Assembly (NCBI GenBank): GCA_016700115.1
Contig: CP064999.1
Coordinates: forward strand, 5,265,501-5,329,500
Direction of reading: 5' to 3'
DNA: 64,000 bases
Source of the DNA: Sphingobacteriales bacterium
Lineage (GTDB): Bacteria; Bacteroidota; Bacteroidia; Chitinophagales; UBA2359
How positions within the stretch are numbered: position 1 is the first letter of the stretch; each line of letters opens with the position of its first letter. Position numbers and translations under genes: made by a program. The notes beneath the pieces are model-generated. The model made no database searches. It worked only from the letters and a program-made list of their open reading frames with translations, and had not been told where the DNA came from. Shown one piece after another: positions 52,534 through 62,381 of this stretch.

Positions 52534-53928
52534 ATGGCAACCTACGATTTAATTGTAATTGGCAGCGGCCCGGGAGGCTATGTTGCTGCAATCAGGGCAG
52601 CACAATTGGGAATGAACGTGGCAGTAGTTGAACGCGAATCTCTGGGCGGAATATGCCTTAACTGGGGATGTATCCCAACAAAAGCCTTGTTGAAAAGCGC
52701 TCAGGTATTCGAATACATCAAACATGCCGACAGTTTTGGCATCTCATTGTCCGGTGCAACTCCCGATTTCAAAAAAATGATTACCCGAAGCCGTGATGTT
52801 GCCCAAGGCATGAGTAAAGGAATTAACTTTCTGTTCAATAAGAACAAAATCACCGTGCTTTCAGGAACCGGAAAATTGGTAGCTGCCGGCAAAGTAAGCG
52901 TAACCGCTGCAGACGGAACTAAAGCCGAACATATTGCCAAAAATGTGATTCTGGCAACCGGTGCCCGTTCCCGTCAACTTTCGAATTTGCCGCAGGACGG
53001 TAAAAAAATTATCGGCTACCGCGAAGCTATGAACCTGCCCAAACAACCCGAAAGTATCCTCATAGTTGGTGCCGGTGCTATAGGCGTAGAGTTTGCCTAT
53101 TTCTATAACAGCATTGGAACTAAAGTAACTTTAGTTGAATTTATGCCTCGTCTTACCCCAATCGAAGACGAAGAAGTTTCGAAAGAATTAGAACGTCAGT
53201 TCAAAAAAAGCGGAATTGAAGTACTGACCGGGACCACAGCCGATTCGGTGGATACAAAAGGCGATAAATGTGTCGTTTCATTGACCGTCAAAGGAAAAGA
53301 AAGCCGGCAGATTACCTGTGATGTGGTGCTTTCTGCCGTAGGTTTATCCACCAATATCGAAAACATAGGGCTTGAAGCGCTTGGCGTGGCCACCGACAAA
53401 GGAACGGTAACCGTGAATGAATTTTACCAAACCAACGTGAAAGGCATTTTCGCCATTGGTGATATCATCAAAGGCCCTGCACTGGCACATGTTGCCTCAG
53501 CAGAAGGAATCATTTGTGTTGAACACATCGCAGGGTTGAACCCGGAACCTTTAGACTATGGCAACCTGCCCGGCTGTACTTATTGTCAGCCCGAAATTGC
53601 CTCCGTTGGATTGACAGAGCAAAAAGCCAAAGAAGCAGGGTTTGAAATAAAAGTCGGGAAATTCCCTTTTACCGCTTCGGGAAAAGCCAAAGCAGCAGGA
53701 CATAGTGAGGGTTTTGTCAAACTGATTTTTGATGCCAAATATGGTGAACTCTTAGGCGCACACATGATAGGCGCTAATGTTACAGAGATGATTGCAGAAA
53801 TCGTAGCCATCCGGAAACTGGAAACCACCGGACACGAACTCATCAAAACTGTTCACCCCCACCCCACTATGTCGGAAGCAGTTATGGAAGCCGCTGCCGC
53901 TGCCTATGGCGAAGTCATCCATTTATAG
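52534..53928 (+). CDS. lpdA: Dihydrolipoyl dehydrogenase
   Basis: 464 residues, standard length, the E3 component of pyruvate, 2-oxoglutarate and branched-chain dehydrogenases and of the glycine cleavage system. FAD site IVIGSGPGGYVAAI, redox-active disulfide GGICLNWGCIPTKAL, NAD site ILIVGAGAIGVEFAYF, second FAD contact IFAIGDI, and the catalytic His-Glu in HPHPTMSEAVMEAA. The start at 52534 (MATYDLIV) is clear; upstream codons belong to the leader. Its own promoter suggests it is not part of a complex-specific operon. Confidence 0.95.
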   Translation: MATYDLIVIGSGPGGYVAAIRAAQLGMNVAVVERESLGGICLNWGCIPTKALLKSAQVFEYIKHADSFGISLSGATPDFKKMITRSRDVAQGMSKGINFLFNKNKITVLSGTGKLVAAGKVSVTAADGTKAEHIAKNVILATGARSRQLSNLPQDGKKIIGYREAMNLPKQPESILIVGAGAIGVEFAYFYNSIGTKVTLVEFMPRLTPIEDEEVSKELERQFKKSGIEVLTGTTADSVDTKGDKCVVSLTVKGKESRQITCDVVLSAVGLSTNIENIGLEALGVATDKGTVTVNEFYQTNVKGIFAIGDIIKGPALAHVASAEGIICVEHIAGLNPEPLDYGNLPGCTYCQPEIASVGLTEQKAKEAGFEIKVGKFPFTASGKAKAAGHSEGFVKLIFDAKYGELLGAHMIGANVTEMIAEIVAIRKLETTGHELIKTVHPHPTMSEAVMEAAAAAYGEVIHL

Positions 53929-54110
53929 CAGTTTGAAAAAAACCCGTTAAGAGGATAAAACTCCGGTGAGCAGTTATGCATCAGAATAAACCAAGTTTAG
54001 CGCAGATTTTACAAAATAAAGACAAATAACAAAGTCCAATTTAATAGCAATCCGCTATATTTGCCCGACGATATTATTTCGCCACTCTAAACCTTATAAA
54101 TATTGCCTGA

Positions 54111-54138
54111 AGTTGCCCTGTTTTAGGGCAACTTTTTA
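54111..54138 (+). terminator. Intrinsic terminator (+ strand)
   Basis: AGTTGCCCT at 54111-54119 pairs with AGGGCAACT at 54125-54133, followed by a T-run. It lies after lpdA and before the WD40 gene. Confidence 0.8.
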
Positions 54139-54168
54139 TTTTTTACGGGCGTAACACTCAGTTTTAAC

Positions 54169-54176
54169 TAACTTTG
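54169..54176 (+). promoter_or_regulatory. Bacteroidota-type -7 element (TAACTTTG)
   Basis: Matches TAnnTTTG, 26 bases before the WD40 gene's ATG. No good -33 TTG. Confidence 0.5.
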
Positions 54177-54201
54177 CAGCTACCCCTCAATTACAATACA
54201 G

Positions 54202-55611
54202 ATGAAAAACTGTTTCACTGCCCTGCTCTTTTGCATATTTGGAACATTCTTCAACTTGTTATCCGGACAGGAGTTGACTGTCGAAAAAGATAAGAGCATT
54301 ACCCTGAACAGCAAGGTGGAATTTTTGAGTTTTAATCCGGATGGTACAAAAATCGGAGCCGCTCTGCACAACGGAGATATTGCTATCTGGAACTTTAACA
54401 CTGCCGAACCTCCTACTATCATCACCGGTGCTCATCATGGCATCATCAACCACCTCGTCTTTAGCCCGGGCGGAAAATGGATGGCTACTGCTTCAAACGA
54501 TGGTACAATAAAACTATGGGAGGCAAGTACCGGTCAGTTGGTAAAAACATGGGAAAATGCTCCGCCGAATGCTTTATTTAAAGAAGCATATTTTGTTGAA
54601 TTCAGCACAGATGAACAATACGTTTACTTTGGCGGTAAAAACAAAAAAATCAGACGAGGTATTACGTCCGGTCAGAGCATAGAAACAGTTGCTGTTTTTG
54701 AAGGCAATTTTGACCTGACAATCGGGCGCATTTCAAAAGACGGCAAGTTTATGGCATTTGCTAACGGGTATGCCATATCATTTCTGAACCTTCAAACCCA
54801 TGAAGTTGTCCGTACTATCGAACAAAAAATTACAGACTATATCAACGACCTTGCTTTCTCGAATGATGGTAAATATCTGGCAGCCTGGTGCGAAAAAGGG
54901 TTGATACTGATTTGGGATTATCCACATGGCAATTTTATTAAAACGATTGATGCCGGAAACAAAGGATATAGTCATCTAAGTTTTTCGGACGATAACAACC
55001 AATTGGCCAGTGGAAATCTGGGACCGGTTTTTCGGATTTGGGATGTGAAAAACGGCAGCTTTAAAGAAGTGAGCGGCCATAGCACTAAGGTAAACTCCTT
55101 TGCTTTTAACCCTGTTCATCCGGAACAATTAGCCACCGGCAGTTATGACCGCACAATCTGCCTTTGGAAAATTGGTGAAAAAGAGCCTCCTCAAACACAA
55201 ATATCTCCCCCTCAGGAAGAACCGGATCAACCTCCTGTTGTTGAAGCAGATACAGTTCAAACCTTTGCCGACAGGCAAATCATATCTAAAGCTAATTTTA
55301 CCGTCCAATCGCCCAATGTTTCCATCAATATATGGGACGATCGTCGGGAAGATGGCGATATAATCTCCTTATTTTTTAATGGCCAACCCGTATTGGAGGA
55401 ATATACTCTGGAAAACAAGGTAAAAACAATCAAACTTGTATTAGGCATCAACCGGGTCAATACCTTGGTTTTGTTTGCCCACAATTTAGGAGAGCAGCCT
55501 CCTAATACTGCTGCCATTTCTATCAATGACGGTAAACAAACCCGGCGGATTACGCTTTCTTCAGACTTTGAAGGGTCGGAAGCCATAACCCTTGAATATA
55601 AACCCGAATAA
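54202..55611 (+). CDS. Secreted WD40-repeat protein
   Basis: 469 residues. Signal peptide (MKNCFTALLFCIFGTFFNLL). Residues about 40-325 carry WD40-type blades: GAHHGIINHLVFSPGGKWMA, TASNDGTIKLWEASTGQ, HLSFSDDNNQLASGN and HPEQLATGSYDRTICLWKI. The last 110 residues form a separate beta-domain (NVSINIWDDRREDGDIISLF) seen in other Bacteroidota surface proteins next to caspase-like or propeller modules. Role: periplasmic or surface binding scaffold. It precedes the kinase genes on the same strand. Confidence 0.82.
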   Translation: MKNCFTALLFCIFGTFFNLLSGQELTVEKDKSITLNSKVEFLSFNPDGTKIGAALHNGDIAIWNFNTAEPPTIITGAHHGIINHLVFSPGGKWMATASNDGTIKLWEASTGQLVKTWENAPPNALFKEAYFVEFSTDEQYVYFGGKNKKIRRGITSGQSIETVAVFEGNFDLTIGRISKDGKFMAFANGYAISFLNLQTHEVVRTIEQKITDYINDLAFSNDGKYLAAWCEKGLILIWDYPHGNFIKTIDAGNKGYSHLSFSDDNNQLASGNLGPVFRIWDVKNGSFKEVSGHSTKVNSFAFNPVHPEQLATGSYDRTICLWKIGEKEPPQTQISPPQEEPDQPPVVEADTVQTFADRQIISKANFTVQSPNVSINIWDDRREDGDIISLFFNGQPVLEEYTLENKVKTIKLVLGINRVNTLVLFAHNLGEQPPNTAAISINDGKQTRRITLSSDFEGSEAITLEYKPE

Positions 55612-55641
55612 TCCTTTGAATAATTCTGCACTTTTTTATCT

Positions 55642-55649
55642 TAACTTTG
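55642..55649 (+). promoter_or_regulatory. Bacteroidota-type -7 element (TAACTTTG)
   Basis: Matches TAnnTTTG, 28 bases before the first kinase ATG. Confidence 0.5.
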
Positions 55650-55676
55650 CACCCTCACTGATTTTTAACAAGCCCA

Positions 55677-56798
55677 ATGACTTTAGCAGAATTTAGAAAG
55701 CGCTATCAATACGATGTAACCAAAGATAAATTGGGCGAGGGTGGATTTTCAAAGGTTTATAAAGCCTACGATATGCTGTTGCAAAGGCAAGTTGCCTTAA
55801 AATTTTACTTTGGCGACATCAGTGAACGATACGGGGTCATGGAAGAACTAAAAAAAGTGATGGCCTTTAAACACCCCAACTTAGTTCGCTATTACGATGC
55901 TGTCATTTTAGATGCTCCAACGATGTTTGATGAAAATGCAAAAGCACAGATTGGAGTGATAGAATATGTTAACAGCGGAGACCTGAATGATTTTTTAAAA
56001 ACTTTTCCTTCCATTGAACAGTTGGGGAAAGTCGTGAGCGGCATTTTAGAAGGGTTGGATTATTTGCACAATAAAGGAATTGTTCACCGCGACATCAAAC
56101 CCCAAAACATCTTACTGCATCAGGATAATGGAGAATGGATTCCAAAAATTGCCGATTTTGGATTAGCCAAACGTCTGAATACTTTAGGCGACCAATCGTC
56201 AAAACTATTGGGAACCATGGAATATATGGCTCCTGAACAGTTCGATTCTAACAAATACGGCATCAATGGCGACATTGGAACTAATGTAGATTTATGGTCA
56301 TTCGGCATTATTGTTTACGAAATGTTTACCGGAGAACTTGCATTTGGCGGGCGAAGTACCGGAGCAACACATGAGCAAGTCATGTTCAACATCATGAAAA
56401 AAGAGGTCTCGGATGAAATAGATTCCATCGAAGAACCCTACCGCACAATCGTCAGAAGATGTTTGGTTAAAAAAGCAGGACAAAGAGCGGCATCTGCCAG
56501 AGAGTTGATAGATATTTTACAAGGAAACAAGGCAGTTAAATCAGATTTGCCTCCAACGCCCTCCATAAACACACTAATGGAACGCGAACTTAATATAGCA
56601 GTTAAATGTTTGTTTTTTGCTTTAAATCTCATACTAACTCCTCTTGCCGGTCTTTTGATTTATGGATTATGGCTTAATCACCCAAAAAAGAGAGCGCAGC
56701 AATCCTTGCAAATCATAAAAAACGCTTTTGCTTTGTGGTTGATCTTATTGACCGGCTTATGTTTATATCTCTATTTCAAAAGCGAAGGAATTATTTAA
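55677..56798 (+). CDS. Hanks-type Ser/Thr protein kinase with C-terminal membrane anchor
   Basis: 373 residues. Complete kinase core: glycine loop LGEGGFSKVYKA, ATP-binding Lys42 (VALKF), catalytic HRD at 137-139 (GIVHRDIKPQN), metal-binding DFG at 160-162, and MAPEQF. After the kinase domain (to about 285) come two hydrophobic segments (LFFALNLILTPLAGLLIYGL and ALWLILLTGLCLYLYF), so the kinase faces the cytoplasm at the inner membrane. No PASTA or other sensor domain. A second kinase gene follows. Confidence 0.9.
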   Translation: MTLAEFRKRYQYDVTKDKLGEGGFSKVYKAYDMLLQRQVALKFYFGDISERYGVMEELKKVMAFKHPNLVRYYDAVILDAPTMFDENAKAQIGVIEYVNSGDLNDFLKTFPSIEQLGKVVSGILEGLDYLHNKGIVHRDIKPQNILLHQDNGEWIPKIADFGLAKRLNTLGDQSSKLLGTMEYMAPEQFDSNKYGINGDIGTNVDLWSFGIIVYEMFTGELAFGGRSTGATHEQVMFNIMKKEVSDEIDSIEEPYRTIVRRCLVKKAGQRAASARELIDILQGNKAVKSDLPPTPSINTLMERELNIAVKCLFFALNLILTPLAGLLIYGLWLNHPKKRAQQSLQIIKNAFALWLILLTGLCLYLYFKSEGII

Positions 56799-57044
56799 AG
56801 CTAACATTTAAGGTACTTTTTTGTCAGTGGCAATTTAAAAATATTGACAGCTTAATGAAATAAGAATAGCTGTTGATAGAAGTATCAGATTGCAGACACT
56901 TTTTTTTCAATTCACTACTATTTACAGAAATCACCTAACTTTACGTTTTTATTTCTGACATTTGTTTAAACCAATCCACGTAAACTGCTTCAGTGTTATT
57001 CAGCAATCGCAGACATAAACAGCAGAAACGAAAGCAATATTAAA

Positions 57045-58382
57045 ATGAAGTTTAGAGACAGATATAAATTTGATGCGACTAAAGATTTTATCGGAAAAGG
57101 AGGCTTTTCAAAAGTTTTTCGAGCCGAAGATACGGTGCGAAACAGGACAGTAGCCCTGAAATTCTATTCGGGTATTGCATCTGACAAATACGATATCATT
57201 AATGAAATCAACCGCATGGAAGATATTGTGCATCCCAACCTTATCAGGTATTACGATGCAGACATCATTCAATCGGTCAATGCATTGGGAGAAACCGAGC
57301 AAATTCAGGTAGGTATTATCGAATATGCCAATGCCGGCGATATTGGGACTTTTTTTAAAGAGCGAAGAAGCAAAGAAACAACCCATACCATTATAGAAGG
57401 CATATTAAAAGGGCTTCAATACCTCCATGATCACAATATCGTTCACCGCGATTTAAAACCCAAAAATATTCTGCTCTCTTCGGCAAACGAAGTAATTACC
57501 GCTAAAATAGCGGACTTCGGCATCAGCAAAAAAATAGACATTGAAGATGGAGGAGCTTCCTCTCAACTATTGGGAAGTGTTGAGTATATGGCCCCGGAGC
57601 AGTTTGCACCTGTCGTTTACGGTATAAATGGCAAAATTGACACGAACGCAGATCTTTGGTCTTTTGGCATTATCCTCTACGAACTATTTGCCGGAAAACT
57701 TCCGTTTGGCAGCAGAACCAAAGGTATTACCTACGAACAAATTTTAAACAATATTCTGTTTCAGGATTTAAGCATTGATTACGAATTAGTGCCGGAACCT
57801 TACAGGTCTATGATTAAAGTTTGTTTGCTTAAACATGCCTCCAAAAGAGCGCCAAGTGCCCAGTTTTTGCTCGACATATTGTCGGGAAAACAAACATTGC
57901 CTGAAGAAAAATCAGGAGAAAAAGCAATACAAGGAGATGGCACCAAAACAACTATTCTTCCTGTAAATCCCGATTTGAATAAAAATGTGGACAACAGCGA
58001 AGATGTGGCCAAACTTATCAATGAAAAATCTACTCAACTTTTCGAAGGGGTTAATGACATCATTAAAACTCCTGAAGAGCCCAAGCCCGATAAACGGGAA
58101 CCGGTAAAGGGCAACCCAAATTTTATAAAAAACGAGATAAAAGTTGGAAAGGATTTGTTTAAACTGCATAACTACGTCGAAAGCTTTAAAATTTTAGACA
58201 AATACCGCTTCAACCCGGAATTTGATACAGAAGCCAAGTTTTTTCTCGGATTTATGTATTATAACGGAAAGTGTGGCGGCGCTCACGACCCGGTCAAAGG
58301 GCGCAAACTGATGAATGAAGCCAAGTCTGAAAACCATTCTTTGGTTTTGGAGTTAATGGTAAAGTATATTTTAGTCCGTTAA
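57045..58382 (+). CDS. Hanks-type Ser/Thr protein kinase with C-terminal Sel1-like repeat
   Basis: 445 residues. Kinase core: IGKGGFSKVFRA, Lys39 (VALKF), HRD at 134-136 (NIVHRDLKPKN), DFG at 157-159, MAPEQF. Clearly related to the preceding kinase (both have FSKV, an EYxNxGD insert, and the same ...LLDILSGK end), so probably an old duplication. No membrane anchor; the tail ends in a Sel1-like repeat (AKFFLGFMYYNGKCGGAHDP) for protein-protein contacts. 245 bases separate it from the first kinase gene; no clear promoter there. The protease gene starts 10 bases after its stop. Confidence 0.9.
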   Translation: MKFRDRYKFDATKDFIGKGGFSKVFRAEDTVRNRTVALKFYSGIASDKYDIINEINRMEDIVHPNLIRYYDADIIQSVNALGETEQIQVGIIEYANAGDIGTFFKERRSKETTHTIIEGILKGLQYLHDHNIVHRDLKPKNILLSSANEVITAKIADFGISKKIDIEDGGASSQLLGSVEYMAPEQFAPVVYGINGKIDTNADLWSFGIILYELFAGKLPFGSRTKGITYEQILNNILFQDLSIDYELVPEPYRSMIKVCLLKHASKRAPSAQFLLDILSGKQTLPEEKSGEKAIQGDGTKTTILPVNPDLNKNVDNSEDVAKLINEKSTQLFEGVNDIIKTPEEPKPDKREPVKGNPNFIKNEIKVGKDLFKLHNYVESFKILDKYRFNPEFDTEAKFFLGFMYYNGKCGGAHDPVKGRKLMNEAKSENHSLVLELMVKYILVR

Positions 58383-58392
58383 ATCTTACGTC

Positions 58393-60075
58393 ATGCGATT
58401 ACAATTGATGTCCTTTTTGATAGTGTTTGCTGTTAGTGGTTTTTCATCTGTTAAAGCTCAAATGCCATACACTAAATTCTGGATTGGTTTTAGTGATAAA
58501 TCTTCAACTCCTTTTTCGATTAGTCAGCCTGAAACTTTTCTTTCTGCAAAAGCCATTGAGCGACGCACGATGTACAGTATTCCTGTGGTCGCCAACGACC
58601 TGCCTGTTGATCCGGTTTATGTTCAGCAAGTAAAAGACCTTGGGGCAACTGTTCTTTACTCTTCAAAATGGATGAATGGTGTTGTAATTACCGTTCCTGA
58701 TTCTGCCACCCTGCTTTCAGTTCAGGCTTTGCCTTTTGTCATTAATTCGAGAGGAGTTGCCAGGACTATGCCTAAAGGAGCAAAAATCACTCCCAAATAC
58801 AACAATAGTTTTACGGCGGGTAAAAACGAAACCGAGCAAATCACGGGCAGCGATGAATATTATGGAGAAGCTTTTCACCAGTTGCACATGTTGAACGGTG
58901 ATTATTTACATACCCAGGGCTATAAAGGTGAAGGTATGGTGATTGGAATCATGGATGCAGGATTTACCAATGCAAATCAAATGGAAGTGTTTGAATCGCA
59001 TTTTCAAAACGGCAGAATTTTAGGACATAAAGACTTTGTTGCGGGGGGCGATAGTGTATTCAATTACAGCTCTCATGGAACCCATGTTTTCTCAATTTCC
59101 GGTGGAAACCTGCCCGGCACTTATGTCGGAGCTGCCCCTGAAGCCTCGTTTTGGCTATTTCGTACCGAAGATGCACCAACAGAAACCTCTATTGAGGAAT
59201 ATAACTGGGTGGCTGCTGCAGAATTTGCAGACAGTGTGGGGGTTGATGTATTGAATACTTCGTTGGGTTACAGCATATTTGACGACCCTGCCATGAACTA
59301 TTCTTACGAACAAATGGATGGCAATACTGCGGTTATTTCAAAAGGAGCAGATATAGCAGCCTCAAAAGGCATGTTGGTAGTTTGCAGTGCGGGAAATCAG
59401 GGCAATAAACCCTGGCAATATATTACAGCACCGGCAGATGCTGATAGTGTGTTGACCATAGGTGCTGTAGATTCTTTAGGTCAATACTCAGGGTTTAGTT
59501 CTAAAGGTCCAAGTTCTGACGGGCAAATTAAACCCAATGTTTCTGCTCAGGGTACTAAAACAGCTTATGTCAATCCTGCAGGAATAGTCGAAAAAGGAAA
59601 TGGCACATCTTATTCTTCACCTATCATTGCGGGTTTAGCTGCCTGTCTGTGGCAATCCAACCGAAGTAAAACTAATATGGAAATTATTGAAGCAATTCAA
59701 CAGAGTGCAAGTCAGGCCGAATCTCCTGATTCATTGATGGGCTATGGTTTGCCGAATTTCTATACTGCCATATTAATGGTTTCTAACGATCCGGTATTAC
59801 AAATGCCTCCTGACTCATCACCTATGCTTTACCCCAATCCTTTCGATAATGTTACGAACTTATTCTATTATTCTACGACTAACGAAGTAATTCAATTGGA
59901 ACTTTTTAATCTAAGTGGACAACTTATCTCATCATACAAAATAGAAGTTCGTTCAGATTTGCCCTATCGAATCCGTTTTGATGACTGGAGCGAACTGCCA
60001 AAAGGAACTTACCTTTTGCATGTAAAAAACAAAGATAAACACAGCGTGTTGAAAGCTATCCGTACTAATCATTAA
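58393..60075 (+). CDS. S8-family subtilisin-like protease with T9SS sorting domain
   Basis: 560 residues. Signal peptide (to about VKAQ, residue 23), a short propeptide-like N-terminal domain, then the catalytic domain: Asp188 (GIMDAGF), His228 (SSHGTHV), Asn335 (SAGNQG) and Ser406 (GTSYSSP). The last 75 residues start YPNPFDNVTNLFYYST and end PKGTYLLHVKNKD, a T9SS type A sorting domain, so the protein should be exported by the T9SS that PorV belongs to. Coupled in position to the kinase gene. A terminator lies after it. Confidence 0.92.
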   Translation: MRLQLMSFLIVFAVSGFSSVKAQMPYTKFWIGFSDKSSTPFSISQPETFLSAKAIERRTMYSIPVVANDLPVDPVYVQQVKDLGATVLYSSKWMNGVVITVPDSATLLSVQALPFVINSRGVARTMPKGAKITPKYNNSFTAGKNETEQITGSDEYYGEAFHQLHMLNGDYLHTQGYKGEGMVIGIMDAGFTNANQMEVFESHFQNGRILGHKDFVAGGDSVFNYSSHGTHVFSISGGNLPGTYVGAAPEASFWLFRTEDAPTETSIEEYNWVAAAEFADSVGVDVLNTSLGYSIFDDPAMNYSYEQMDGNTAVISKGADIAASKGMLVVCSAGNQGNKPWQYITAPADADSVLTIGAVDSLGQYSGFSSKGPSSDGQIKPNVSAQGTKTAYVNPAGIVEKGNGTSYSSPIIAGLAACLWQSNRSKTNMEIIEAIQQSASQAESPDSLMGYGLPNFYTAILMVSNDPVLQMPPDSSPMLYPNPFDNVTNLFYYSTTNEVIQLELFNLSGQLISSYKIEVRSDLPYRIRFDDWSELPKGTYLLHVKNKDKHSVLKAIRTNH

Positions 60076-60132
60076 TCATTCGATATATAGTCTAATCAGG
60101 TAGGGTTTTAAAATAACAAGAATCAAACGGTT

Positions 60133-60180
60133 AAAATGCAAAAAGCAGGCACATCAAAATTTGCCTGCTTTTTGCATTTT
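60133..60180. terminator. Intrinsic terminator
   Basis: An 18-bp perfect stem: AAAATGCAAAAAGCAGGC at 60133-60150 and its complement at 60163-60180, with a 12-base loop. The symmetric A/T ends allow it to work from either side; it follows the subtilase gene. Confidence 0.85.
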
Positions 60181-60224
60181 TACGAAAAGTTCGATTCAAT
60201 GAGCTACATTTTACAAAAGCCTGC

Positions 60225-60232
60225 TAACTTTG
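60225..60232 (+). promoter_or_regulatory. Bacteroidota-type -7 element (TAACTTTG)
   Basis: Matches TAnnTTTG, 81 bases upstream of the lipoprotein gene at 60313. Spacing to a -33 element is unclear. Confidence 0.4.
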
Positions 60233-60312
60233 TAGTATTGGTAATTTCGTGAAGTAATTTCAACCTTTACCAACACCTGCAATTATCCTTCAATTTGCGT
60301 TAACCCGATTCT

Positions 60313-60834
60313 ATGAAACCGCTACTTTCCTTCCTGTTTGGCTGCTTTATACTGTTAACGTCTTCCTGTACCAAAGATTACATTTACAGGTATGAGGTTG
60401 AAGAATTATCTGCAACCAATCTCGGCGCTCAAAAAGGCAAACTCAAAACTCCGGAACAATATATTGCCATATTACACGTCAACCTTTTCAATATTCCGAT
60501 GTCGAGCAATGATATGTACCGTTTATCTCAGGTATATCAGTCCATCGGAGATAAAGAAGTAGCGCAGGAACAAATACTGAGCAATTTTATGAATGACAAC
60601 CATCCCGATTCCTACGCTTTTCAAAAGGGTTATCAGGTAGTTAAACCTACTGATTCGGAAATGCGAAGTAACATGAATGCCTTTATTACAGATACCTATA
60701 ACCGCTTTTATTTGCGCTATCCCACTGAAGCAGAATTAGAATGGTGGACACAATACCTGAATGCCTATACTAATATCACCCCAGAAATGGTGTTCTTTTC
60801 CTTTGCTATTTCAAATGAATATCAATATTATTAA
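60313..60834 (+). CDS. Lipoprotein of unknown function
   Basis: 173 residues. Lipobox LTSSC near residue 19. The middle has paired helices (QYIAILHVNLFNIPMSSNDM, YRLSQVYQSIGDKEVAQEQI); the end has a RFYLRYPTEAELEWWTQYLN segment that resembles short DUF4214/PSCyt-like helices. No family is certain. It starts a same-strand group of four secreted or lipoprotein genes that continues to 63354. Confidence 0.65.
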   Translation: MKPLLSFLFGCFILLTSSCTKDYIYRYEVEELSATNLGAQKGKLKTPEQYIAILHVNLFNIPMSSNDMYRLSQVYQSIGDKEVAQEQILSNFMNDNHPDSYAFQKGYQVVKPTDSEMRSNMNAFITDTYNRFYLRYPTEAELEWWTQYLNAYTNITPEMVFFSFAISNEYQYY

Positions 60835-60923
60835 CGTATAAGCATTTTGGTTTTATCCACTATCAGAATTGATTTTTGAATTAACATGTTGCACTTTTAA
60901 GTCCATAAAAAAATTGACTCCTC

Positions 60924-62339
60924 ATGAAAAGAAGACAGTTTATTAAAACCGCTGCTTTAGCTGCTGCCGGAAGTATTGCTGCCCCCTATATTCTGCCAAC
61001 CGGACGCATGTTTGCCCAAACAGGCAGTCAGTTAGCCAAGCATGTTGTGTTGGTAATGTGTGCAGGTGGGATCAGACATCAGGAGTCGATAGGTAAAAAA
61101 TATTTGTTTGAAGCACAATATCCTTATACTTTCGACCCCGATTTAGTTGATTTAACAGGAAACATAATGCCTAACCTGTTTAACGGACAAGCTCCTATTG
61201 ATAAGATAGTTTATGGAACAGGAGCAAACGGTCAAACTCCCATAGCACCCATACTTAGTCAGTCTATTCAATCTGCAGGAACTGTTTTTGAAGAAGCAAC
61301 CGCCGGAAGCGCAAGCCATTATATTGGTCTTAGTCAAATGTTGACCGGCAACCTGTTGGCTCAACAGGGATTGAAAATGAAACCGCTTACCCCAACTATT
61401 TTTGAATATGTACGCCGGTTTATGAATCCTGAAACAGACGGCAAAGCCACTAAAGTTTGGTTTGTGGGAAACACTATCGGAAATTCCGTTCCTTTACTCA
61501 ATTATGGATTAGAAGCAAAATATGGCGCTAAATTCGGAGCTAATTTTTTTGCCCCGACCACCACTTTTGGCGAGCATGGCCGCAGATTTTTGGCTGCTGC
61601 TAAAAACTACCACCCTACGGAAGACTTTGGAAGGATGTATGAAATGCGCGATTTTCTTAACAACAGTTTTATTACAACCGGAGGCGTATTAGAGAGTTTG
61701 GGCAATACCCCGGAAGAAAAGTACGACATCAAACAATTTATGAAAAAGATGTTTGAAGCCGATTTCGAAACCATCATGCAATATGTTCCCGAAAATCCGG
61801 GACAAATAGGTAATCCTGAAAACATACCCGTTATTAACCGCGATGTCAGTGCTTTGGTCTATGCTACCGAGATTTTAGATTATTTCGAACCTACAATTCT
61901 CGCACTTAATTTAGATGGGGCAGATTCTTGCCATAGCAATTTTACCTCCTATCTGCAGGCACTTCACCGGCAGGACTATGCAGTCGGTTATTTGTGGAAC
62001 TTTATCAAAAATCACCCCAAGTTAGGAGGTAATACCATCATGATTGTAGCACCCGAATGTGGTCGCAATGAGCAGCCTAATGTTTTAAAGGATAACAATG
62101 ACTGGTACGCCTATGACCATTCGGACTGGAACGCTGCCAGAACATGGATAACCCTGTCTGGGCCTAATGTTCCGCAAAACCTGCTCGTTCAAAGCCCCGG
62201 CATGAATGGCAATATACCCATTCCGGCAGCCCGCAATACTCAGATTCCATTGACAATTGCCGAAATTCTGGGTATCAAGCAATCTGTCATTAATGAAGGC
62301 TTTGCCGACTACCAAAGTCTTTTTGACCTAATCGGGTAA
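60924..62339 (+). CDS. Tat-exported alkaline-phosphatase-superfamily-like (DUF1501-type) protein
   Basis: 471 residues. Twin-arginine signal MKRRQFIKTAALAAAG. The body resembles DUF1501-like secreted proteins of the alkaline phosphatase/sulfatase superfamily: HVVLVMCAGGIRHQESIGKK at the start, ILALNLDGADSCHSNFTSYL and TIMIVAPECGRNEQPN near the end. The metal-binding set cannot be confirmed by eye. Probably periplasmic. It is 89 bases after the lipoprotein gene on the same strand and 42 before the next. Confidence 0.72.
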   Translation: MKRRQFIKTAALAAAGSIAAPYILPTGRMFAQTGSQLAKHVVLVMCAGGIRHQESIGKKYLFEAQYPYTFDPDLVDLTGNIMPNLFNGQAPIDKIVYGTGANGQTPIAPILSQSIQSAGTVFEEATAGSASHYIGLSQMLTGNLLAQQGLKMKPLTPTIFEYVRRFMNPETDGKATKVWFVGNTIGNSVPLLNYGLEAKYGAKFGANFFAPTTTFGEHGRRFLAAAKNYHPTEDFGRMYEMRDFLNNSFITTGGVLESLGNTPEEKYDIKQFMKKMFEADFETIMQYVPENPGQIGNPENIPVINRDVSALVYATEILDYFEPTILALNLDGADSCHSNFTSYLQALHRQDYAVGYLWNFIKNHPKLGGNTIMIVAPECGRNEQPNVLKDNNDWYAYDHSDWNAARTWITLSGPNVPQNLLVQSPGMNGNIPIPAARNTQIPLTIAEILGIKQSVINEGFADYQSLFDLIG

Positions 62340-62381
62340 ATTTTCCAAATACTTTTCCAATTGATTTTTAGGGATTTGTCT

